Below, piece by piece: positions 9,649-16,562 of a stretch of 16,562 nt of DNA. The stretch covers positions 1 to 16,562 of the forward strand of contig JBNKWA010000027.1 of the NCBI GenBank assembly GCA_050299555.1, written 5' to 3'. A model generated the notes under the pieces. That model made no database searches, was not told the origin of the DNA, and saw only the letters and a program-made list of their open reading frames with translations. Each line of letters begins with the position of its first letter. Position 1 is the first letter of the stretch. The translations under genes and the position numbers were made by a program. This stretch comes from JBNKWA01 sp050299555 (GTDB lineage: Bacteria > Pseudomonadota > Alphaproteobacteria > Rhodobacterales > Rhodobacteraceae).

Positions 9649-9671
9649 TTGACGAAGTGTTGACGCCGCGG
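9649..9671. promoter_or_regulatory. Direct repeat upstream of the diguanylate cyclase gene
   Basis: TTGACG occurs at 9649-9654 and again at 9660-9665, 11 bp start to start, about one helical turn. Read on the minus strand it is TCAACACTTCG followed by TCAATACTTGT. It lies about 55-75 bp upstream of the cyclase start, where a tandem-bound regulator could act. No known operator is recognised. Confidence 0.25.
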
Positions 9672-9776
9672 GGCGCAGCCGCCGGCCGGCAGGATTTCAA
9701 TGCAGATGCACACGCGGCCATTGAACGGTCGCGCGTGCAGGTCTACCGCAGATAGCCCGGGCCGTGGCGAACCCGG

Positions 9777-10847
<1,071 letters not shown>

Positions 10848-10898
10848 CGTCTCTTCCTCTTATTTCACATGCTGGCGGGGCCGGCAATTGACTGCTCT

Positions 10899-10913
10899 GT
10901 TCGCCTCTTGTTC
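10899..10913. promoter_or_regulatory. LexA (SOS) box of recA
   Basis: GTTCGCCTCTTGTTC matches the alphaproteobacterial direct-repeat LexA consensus GTTC-N7-GTTC exactly. It lies 52-66 bp upstream of the recA start and just downstream of the candidate -10 element, a position where LexA binding would block transcription. Confidence 0.85.
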
Positions 10914-10922
10914 CCGTCGGCC

Positions 10923-10951
10923 AAGATGGGATCAAAAAGAGAACAATGCAA
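10923..10951 (-). promoter_or_regulatory. Candidate recA promoter
   Basis: On the minus strand TTGCAT (10951-10946) is followed after 17 bases by CATCTT (10928-10923), a moderate match to sigma-70 -35 and -10 elements. The predicted start of transcription, near 10916, falls at the edge of the LexA box. No experimental support. Confidence 0.4.
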
Positions 10952-10989
10952 CGAAAATCTTAGCTTTTCATCCTGTGGGCATTTTCGTT
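10950..10989. repeat. 9-bp inverted repeat between recA and the sulfotransferase-like gene
   Basis: AACGAAAAT (10950-10958) and ATTTTCGTT (10981-10989) are perfect inverse copies separated by 22 bp, in the most AT-rich part of this divergent intergenic region. The left arm touches the candidate recA -35 element. It could be an operator or a transcript hairpin. Confidence 0.45.
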
Positions 10990-11033
10990 TAAGGAATGGT
11001 GAAGACGGACCGCCAGCGGCACGGGAATTCGCC

Positions 11034-11624
11034 ATGCTGATTTCGCTCCAGGCCCGGCTGGCCTATCTGGCGATGACCAAGACCGGGTCGACGGCGATCG
11101 AGGAGGTGCTGAGGCCGCATTGCGAGATCACCTTCTCGCGCGCCCCGCAGCTGACGCACATGAATGCGCGGCGCTATCGGCGGCACGTGGTGCCGTATCT
11201 GAAGGCGGTGGGGATCGAGGGTATCGAGACCTGCGCCATGCTGCGCCACCCGATCGGCTGGCTGGCGAGCTGGCACATGTACCGCTCGCGGCCGGCGGCG
11301 CGGCCCGGCGCCGACCCCCAGGCGGGCAGCTTCGAGGACTTCGCGCTTGCCTATCTCGACGATCCGGCGGTGCAGGCCCAGTTCAGCCGGCCCTGGGATT
11401 TCCTGCGCAACCGGGGCCAGGGCCTCGGCGTCGATCACCTGTTCCGCTATGAGGATCCGGCGGCGTTCCGGTCGTTCCTGGAGCAGCGCTTCGGGCGGTC
11501 GTTCCTGTTTCCGCTGAAGAACGTCTCGCCCGCCGGTGCGCCGGGGCTGAGCCTTGCCACCACCGCCCGGCTGGAGGCGTTCTTCGAGCCGGAAATGACG
11601 CTCTACGAGACGGTGGCGCGGTAG
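11034..11624 (+). CDS. Small sulfotransferase-family protein
   Basis: 196 residues from the ATG at 11034. MTKTGSTAIEEVL (14-26) fits the 5'-phosphosulfate loop of PAPS-dependent sulfotransferases, and CAMLRHPIGWLASWHMY (67-83) fits the 3'-phosphate segment, with Arg71 as the expected ligand. FRYED and a C-terminal FFEPEMTLYE are also typical of the short sulfotransferase-like proteins common in Rhodobacterales. The acceptor is unknown and activity is not proven. The frame stays open upstream to 10869, but that part covers the recA promoter and is not protein-like. No good Shine-Dalgarno sequence precedes 11034. A 14-codon frame from the ATG at 10996 ends across this start (ATGCTGA), so coupling is conceivable. 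Confidence 0.8.
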   Translation: MLISLQARLAYLAMTKTGSTAIEEVLRPHCEITFSRAPQLTHMNARRYRRHVVPYLKAVGIEGIETCAMLRHPIGWLASWHMYRSRPAARPGADPQAGSFEDFALAYLDDPAVQAQFSRPWDFLRNRGQGLGVDHLFRYEDPAAFRSFLEQRFGRSFLFPLKNVSPAGAPGLSLATTARLEAFFEPEMTLYETVAR

Positions 11625-11662
11625 GGCGAACCTGAACGGACCGAAACGGTGCCTGGTCCTGC

Positions 11663-11706
11663 GCGCCCGGGCGCTCCCGGCCCACCCACCCCGCGCCCGG
11701 GCGCGG
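11663..11706. repeat. Paired GC-rich palindromes between convergent genes
   Basis: GCGCCCGGGCGC occurs at 11663-11674 and again at 11693-11704. The second copy extends to a perfect 16-bp palindrome (11691-11706). They lie between the ends of the convergent sulfotransferase-like and pbpC genes. Each copy can fold alone, or the two can pair with each other into one long hairpin. A bidirectional transcription stop is plausible, though there is no U-tract on either strand. Confidence 0.55.
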
Positions 11707-11719
11707 GCACCGCCGCGCG

Positions 11720-13726
11720 CTATTCCAGGTAAAGCTCGACCCGGTCGCTGGCGCCGCTGGCATCGACGATGCCGAGGGTGGCGAAGCCGCGCCCGGTGAC
11801 CGGCAGCACGACCTCGCGCGACCACGGGTCGGCGGCGACCGGACGGCCGTCGAGAAGCCAGTGGAAGGGTGGGGCGCCGCGCCTGAGCTTGACCAGCAGC
11901 CCCGGCCCCGGCGGCATCCGCGCGCCGTCGGGCGGAAAGGCGATCCGGGGTGCGTCCGCGACGGTCGCGGCGGCGCCGACATGGCGCAGGGGCGGCGGCA
12001 GTTCGGCGGTGGAGACCGTCAGCACCTCGGGTGGCGGCGGCGGCAGCGGCGCGCGTTCGGGGCCGAGGCGCGTGAACGCCTCGAAAAGCGCCGGCGCCGC
12101 GGCATCGGCGCCCAGCGCGCCGGGCACCGGCCCGCCATCGGCGCGGCCGAACCAGACCCCGATCACCTGCTGGCCGTCGAAGCCCAGCGCCCAGGCGTCG
12201 CGGTGGCCATAGGAGGTGCCGGTCTTGAATGCCACCGCGCCCGGAGTGCCGCCCCCCGGCGGCGCGATCCCGGCGAGGATGTCGGCTACCTGCCAGGCGG
12301 CGGCACGGGAGACCAGCGGCAGGTTGCGTTCGGGCGGCCCCGGCAGGTCGTGCAGCACCGGCCCGCGCCCACCCGCTGCCAGCCCGGCATAAAGCCCGAC
12401 CATGTCGCGGAGCGTCACCCCGATGCCGCCGAGGGCGATGGCGAGGCCCGGTGTCTGCCCCTCGGGCAGTGCCGGACTGGCGCCGCCCCGGTCCAGGGCG
12501 GCCACCAGATGCGCCGGACCCAGCGCGTCCAGCAGCTTCACCGCCGGGATGTTGGCCGATTCCTGCAAGGCGCGGCGAACGGTGATCGTCCCCCGCCAGC
12601 GGCGGTCGAAGTTCTGCGGCGCGTAGGTGCCGAAGCTGGTGGGGCGGTCGTCGATCAGGCTTTCGGGATGGGCGAGGCCATGGTCGAAGGCCAGCGCGTA
12701 GATCAGGGGCTTCAGCGCCGAGCCTGGGGACCGCAGGGCCCCGGTCATGTCGAGATAGCCGCGCCGCGCCTCGTCGGTGTAGCCGGCCGAGCCGACCTCG
12801 GCCAGCACCGCGCCGGTCCGGTGATCGGCGACCAGGAGCGCCCCGGTCACGTGCGGCCCGAGCCGGCGGGCCTGGTCGCGGACCACCGCCGCCAGCGCCG
12901 CCTGCAGCCGGGCGTCCAGCGTGGTGGTGAGCGTGGCGCCGGGGGCGGGGGCCAGCCGGTCGCCGAGATGCGGCGCCAGCATCGGGAAGGGGCGGCGCCG
13001 GTCGGGCGGCGGCTCGGTCATCGCCGCCCGGGCGGCCCCATCCGACAGAACGCCGGCGGCGGCCATGCGGGCGAGCACCCGGTTGCGCGCCGCCCTTGCG
13101 GCGGCAGGGTGCAGGTCGGGGCGGCGGGCATTGGGCGATTGCGGCAGCGCCACCAGCAGCGCCGCCTCGGCCGGGGTCAGGCGCGCCGGTTCCTTGCCGA
13201 ACCAGGCCAGGGTCGCGGCGCGCACCCCCTCGATGTTGCCGCCATAGGGGGCGAGGTTCAGGTAGAGCCCGAGGATCTCGTCCTTGCTCAGCCGCCGCTC
13301 CAGCGCCAGCGCCACCCGGATCTGCCGGAGCTTGCCGGCGACATCGCCGGTGGAGCCGTCCTCGAGCAGCCGCGCCACCTGCATGGTGATGGTCGAGCCG
13401 CCCGAGACGATGCCGCCGTGCCTGACCGCCTGACCGGCGGCGCGCAGCAGCGCCCGGGGATCGACGCCGCGATGGCGCCGGAAGCGGCGATCCTCGAAGG
13501 CGATGAGCTGGTCGAGATAGCCGCGATCCACGTGCGCGGGGTCCACCGGCAGACGAACCAGCCCGTCGGCCACCGGCCAGGCGCGCATCAGCCGCCCGTC
13601 GCGGTCGAGCATGGTCGCCGAGAGCGCCACTTCGGTGTCGATTTCGGTGGCGTCGATCCAGCGGTCCGCGGCGACAAGACCCGCCGCCGCGACAAGACAA
13701 GCCGCCGCTGTCGCCCGCCACCTCAT
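11720..13726 (-). CDS. pbpC: Penicillin-binding protein 1C (glycosyltransferase/transpeptidase)
   Basis: 668 residues. A short N-terminal hydrophobic anchor (about 5-21) places the enzyme in the periplasm. The GT51 glycosyltransferase domain (about 40-220) has catalytic Glu78 in FEDRRFRRHRGVDP and the GGSTITMQVARLL motif at 109-121. The transpeptidase domain (about 290-555) has Ser336 in SALK, SAN at 390-392 and KTGTS at 501-505. A C-terminal domain of the PBP1C type (about 565-668) ends the protein. It polymerises peptidoglycan and should bind beta-lactams, although E. coli PBP1C cross-links poorly. Its ATG overlaps the stop of the alpha-2-macroglobulin gene (13723-13726), the classic pairing with yfhM-type genes. 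Confidence 0.95.
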   Translation of the reverse strand: MRWRATAAACLVAAAGLVAADRWIDATEIDTEVALSATMLDRDGRLMRAWPVADGLVRLPVDPAHVDRGYLDQLIAFEDRRFRRHRGVDPRALLRAAGQAVRHGGIVSGGSTITMQVARLLEDGSTGDVAGKLRQIRVALALERRLSKDEILGLYLNLAPYGGNIEGVRAATLAWFGKEPARLTPAEAALLVALPQSPNARRPDLHPAAARAARNRVLARMAAAGVLSDGAARAAMTEPPPDRRRPFPMLAPHLGDRLAPAPGATLTTTLDARLQAALAAVVRDQARRLGPHVTGALLVADHRTGAVLAEVGSAGYTDEARRGYLDMTGALRSPGSALKPLIYALAFDHGLAHPESLIDDRPTSFGTYAPQNFDRRWRGTITVRRALQESANIPAVKLLDALGPAHLVAALDRGGASPALPEGQTPGLAIALGGIGVTLRDMVGLYAGLAAGGRGPVLHDLPGPPERNLPLVSRAAAWQVADILAGIAPPGGGTPGAVAFKTGTSYGHRDAWALGFDGQQVIGVWFGRADGGPVPGALGADAAAPALFEAFTRLGPERAPLPPPPPEVLTVSTAELPPPLRHVGAAATVADAPRIAFPPDGARMPPGPGLLVKLRRGAPPFHWLLDGRPVAADPWSREVVLPVTGRGFATLGIVDASGASDRVELYLE

Positions 13727-16562
13727 TCGGTGGCCAGCACCGTCAGGCTGCCGGCACCGGTGCGGGCGCGATAGGCGGGCCGGTACATGTCCTCGACGCT
13801 GGCGGCCGGGTGGTGGAACGTGCCCGGCGAGACGGCGCGGACGAGATAGGCGAGCTGGAAGCTGTCCGAGCCCGACCAGTCCACCGCGGCCACGAAGCGA
13901 TCGCTGCGGAACTCGGTATGGCTGGCCACGTCATCGGCCGCCAGCCAGTCGAGCTGGCCGAGATCGCCCGAGCGCAACAGGTTGGGGTTGTCGATCTCCA
14001 GCCCCGCCGGCAGCGGGTCCTGCACGATGAGCCGCCCCTCCACCTCGCGTTCCGGCGTCACCCGGACGATCGCCACCAGCCGCGTGTTCTGCGCTACCCC
14101 TTCGGGCGGCACCGGCTGGCCGCCGAGGGTGTAGAGCCAGCGCTCGATCCGATAGCCGTTGCCCTGCGCGGGCTCGGGTTCGGTGGGGGTGCCATAGGCG
14201 GTGACCACCGCGTCCACGGGTGCATCGGTGCGGTTGGTGACCTGAAGCGTCGCGGTGCTGGCGAGGACGCGGACCAGCGGCCCCTCGACCGGGGCGCCGT
14301 CGATCTCGACACCGCCCGAGGCCACCTCCTCGATCAGCGCGTTGGCGGCCAGCAGCGACCACAGCATTTCCTGCGTCGAGCGCCGCGGCGAGGCGGCGAC
14401 GGCGCGGGCAATGGTTTCGGCGATGCCCTCGCGGTCGACGGCCGAGGAGCGGACCTCGGCCGCCAGCGTCAGCACCGCGGCGCTGTCGCGCAGCCGGGAG
14501 CCGTAATCGACGCGATAGCCGGTATCGTCCGCCGGCGATGCGAGCCGTCCGGACGCCTTGGCAAACAGCGCGTCCGCCCGCGGCTGGTCGCCGTAATAGG
14601 CCAGCGCGGTGCCGAGTTGCGCCTGCGCCAGCGGGGTGGCGAAGTTGTCGGCGCGGGTATCGGCGTAGTAGCGCAGATCGCCGACGGCGGCCTTGCCCTC
14701 GCGCGCCAGCACCATCAGCGCATAGGCGATGCCTTCGCCGCCTTCCTCGAAATCGGCGGCATAGGCGATCTGGTTGCGCAGGTTGTCCAGCGCCAGCCCG
14801 AACGCGGTGGCGGGCACCGGATGGCCCGCGGCCTGCGCCCGGGCGAGGAAGTCGGTGACATAGGCGTCGAGCCACAGATCACCGCCCGAGGGCGCCCAGA
14901 GGCCGAAGCTGCCGGCGCCGCTCTGGTTGGCCAGGACCGCGGTGATCGCCTGACCGATGCGCGTGGCGATGTCGTCGCCGCGGGCCAGGTCGAGCGCCCC
15001 CGCCACCTGGTCGAAATAGACCAGAGGCAGCGCCCTGGAGGTGATCTGCTCGGTGCAGCCGTAAGGGTAGCTGTCGAGCGCGGTCAAAAGCCCCGGCACG
15101 TCGAAGCGGGCCAGCGGCCCCAGCGCCAGCGTCGCCTCGGCGCCGGGCGCGAGGCCGGCGAAAAGGTCGGGCCCGAGGCTCAGCGTACCGCCGCCGGGGT
15201 CGAGCACCAGGCGCGTGGTGCGGGCGAGCTCGGGGTCGTTGGCGCGCACCGCCAGAGTCAGCCGCTTGGTCAGCTGGCGCCCGTCGGGCAGGGTGGCGAC
15301 CACGGTGAGATGCGCGTCGCCGGGTTGCCCGGCGGTCAGCGGGATGGTCACCGCGGCGCGGCCGCCTGCGGCCATCTCCACCGGTTGAGGCGCCGGGCCC
15401 GGCACCACCGGGCCTTCCGCGGCTAAGGCGATGGAGACCGGCCCTGCCGGCCCCTCGACATTGGCCAGATCGAGTCTGAGGCGGCTTTGATCGCCCGGGG
15501 CGAGGAAGCGCGGCAGCGCGGCCGAGACCACAAGCGGGTCGCGCACCAGCACGTCCTTTTCCGCCTGCCCGACGCCCGAGCGCGACCAGACCACCGCCAT
15601 CACCCGGACGGTGCCGTTGAAGTCCGGTATCGGGAAGCTGGCGGTGGCGCGGCCATCGGCGCCGACGGTCAGCGGCCCGGAGAAGAAAGCCACCAGTTCC
15701 TCGCTGGGCGGCGGAGCGGCGCCGGATGGGCTGTCATCGCCGCCCGAGCGGATGCTGCCCATGGCGCCGCTGCTGCTGTCGATCAGCTTGCCGTAGAGGT
15801 CGCGGATCTCGACCCCGAGCCGGCGCTGGCCGAAATAGTGCGCCTCGGGGTCCGGGCTGTCGAAGCCGGTGACGTTGAGGACACCCACATCGACCGCAGC
15901 GAGCGTGGCGAAGACCGTCTCGCCGGGCACGCCGCCGGCGACCTTGACGGCGGCCTGCATCGGTGCGCGCGGATCGGCGCTGCCGGCCATGTCGATCTCG
16001 GCGTTGAGCCGCCTCTCGCCCGGCGTGACCCCGGCCCAGGCGAGGCCGAGCGCGCGGGTCGGCCCGTCAGCCGGCCCGCCGGCCGGCGCCGCCGTCACCG
16101 GCCGGATCAGCGTCGCCGTGACATAGGCGCCAGGGCGCCAGGCATCGGTGACCGGCAGGCTGACGGTGTTGTCGCCGGCTTCGACCGGCAGCACCTGCAT
16201 GTCGATCAGCCCGGCGCCCAGCACCTGCACCATCAGGGTGCCGGCGTTCCGGGCCACCACTCGCAGCTCGGCGGTGTCGCCGGGGGCATAGGCGGGCCGG
16301 TCGAGCCCCACCTCCAGCACGTCGGGCGTGTCGGCGCCGGCATCGGCGGCGTACCAGCCGGCCGAGAAGGCGTAGCTGGCGCGGAGCGCGGGGTTGGCGC
16401 TGCTGACAACCTTGAGTTCGTAGCCGCCCCATTCCACCGGCGCTTCGACCGCCAGCAACGCATCGGCAGTGATCGCGCCGCTGCCGCTGGCCACCCGCTC
16501 GCGCCGGGTGACGGGCTCGTAGTTCCAGTTGCCGTCCACCTGGTACCACTGCCACCAGCGGT
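13723..16562 (-). CDS. Bacterial alpha-2-macroglobulin family protein (N-terminal part outside window)
   Basis: The frame is open from the right edge (RWWQWYQVDGNWNYEPVTR) to TGA at 13725-13723, about 946 residues. Landmarks include a Ser/Gly/Pro-rich stretch with DDSPSGAAPPPSEE that is a candidate bait region, the adjoining FPIPDFNGTVRVMAVVWS, and the thioester motif CTEQ (codons at 15057-15046) in SYPYGCTEQITSRALPLVYF. These are followed by the helical thioester-domain toroid and a C-terminal receptor-binding-like domain. The family traps attacking proteases covalently in the periplasm. Related proteins carry a lipoprotein signal, but that end is not in the window. Because the thioester is intact, this is the YfhM-like type rather than the thioester-less type. 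It overlaps pbpC by 4 bases, suggesting coupled translation and linked roles in defence and wall repair. Confidence 0.94.
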   Translation of the reverse strand, partial: RWWQWYQVDGNWNYEPVTRRERVASGSGAITADALLAVEAPVEWGGYELKVVSSANPALRASYAFSAGWYAADAGADTPDVLEVGLDRPAYAPGDTAELRVVARNAGTLMVQVLGAGLIDMQVLPVEAGDNTVSLPVTDAWRPGAYVTATLIRPVTAAPAGGPADGPTRALGLAWAGVTPGERRLNAEIDMAGSADPRAPMQAAVKVAGGVPGETVFATLAAVDVGVLNVTGFDSPDPEAHYFGQRRLGVEIRDLYGKLIDSSSGAMGSIRSGGDDSPSGAAPPPSEELVAFFSGPLTVGADGRATASFPIPDFNGTVRVMAVVWSRSGVGQAEKDVLVRDPLVVSAALPRFLAPGDQSRLRLDLANVEGPAGPVSIALAAEGPVVPGPAPQPVEMAAGGRAAVTIPLTAGQPGDAHLTVVATLPDGRQLTKRLTLAVRANDPELARTTRLVLDPGGGTLSLGPDLFAGLAPGAEATLALGPLARFDVPGLLTALDSYPYGCTEQITSRALPLVYFDQVAGALDLARGDDIATRIGQAITAVLANQSGAGSFGLWAPSGGDLWLDAYVTDFLARAQAAGHPVPATAFGLALDNLRNQIAYAADFEEGGEGIAYALMVLAREGKAAVGDLRYYADTRADNFATPLAQAQLGTALAYYGDQPRADALFAKASGRLASPADDTGYRVDYGSRLRDSAAVLTLAAEVRSSAVDREGIAETIARAVAASPRRSTQEMLWSLLAANALIEEVASGGVEIDGAPVEGPLVRVLASTATLQVTNRTDAPVDAVVTAYGTPTEPEPAQGNGYRIERWLYTLGGQPVPPEGVAQNTRLVAIVRVTPEREVEGRLIVQDPLPAGLEIDNPNLLRSGDLGQLDWLAADDVASHTEFRSDRFVAAVDWSGSDSFQLAYLVRAVSPGTFHHPAASVEDMYRPAYRARTGAGSLTVLATE

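Noticed and set aside
9740..9776. Possible rho-independent terminator after recA (CCGGG ... CCCGG)
   Set aside because: The stem is only 5 bp, with a 10-nt loop and no U-tract.

Overview
This is a GC-rich window from an alphaproteobacterium, most likely in the order Rhodobacterales. The evidence is the recA-alaS neighbourhood, a GTTC-N7-GTTC LexA box in front of recA, and a small Rhodobacterales-style sulfotransferase-family gene divergent from recA. The genus cannot be fixed from the sequence alone.

Layout. (1) 1-3344, + strand: the end of pqiA, then pqiB and pqiC. These are tightly coupled genes for an MCE-type trans-envelope lipid transport system. PqiB is enlarged by tandem repeats of 93 residues. 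(2) 3345-3957: a 613-base stretch without an established gene but full of structure. It holds seven copies of the heptamer GGGGACG (two inside matched 18-bp palindromes), a run of hairpins with mutually exclusive stems, and one small ORF with a good Shine-Dalgarno sequence. (3) 3958-5333, + strand: an aldo/keto reductase, followed by an HxlR-family regulator broken by two frameshifts. (4) 5336-10847, - strand: in transcription order recA, a globin-coupled diguanylate cyclase, alaS and a DUF1330 protein. A LexA box and a plausible promoter lie upstream of recA. (5) 11034-11624, + strand: a short sulfotransferase-family protein, divergent from recA. (6) 11625-11719: two GC-rich palindromes between convergent genes. 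(7) 11720-16562, - strand: pbpC (penicillin-binding protein 1C) preceded by, and overlapping, a bacterial alpha-2-macroglobulin gene that runs off the right edge.

Functionally the window combines cell-envelope maintenance (PqiABC; the A2M/PBP1C pair that couples protease trapping to peptidoglycan repair), core information processing (RecA, AlaRS) and a c-di-GMP enzyme with a predicted heme sensor. Most genes belong to known families. The parts least explained by known genes are the 3345-3957 intergenic region and the elongated PqiB. I see no CRISPR array, no tRNA or rRNA gene and no intact insertion sequence.
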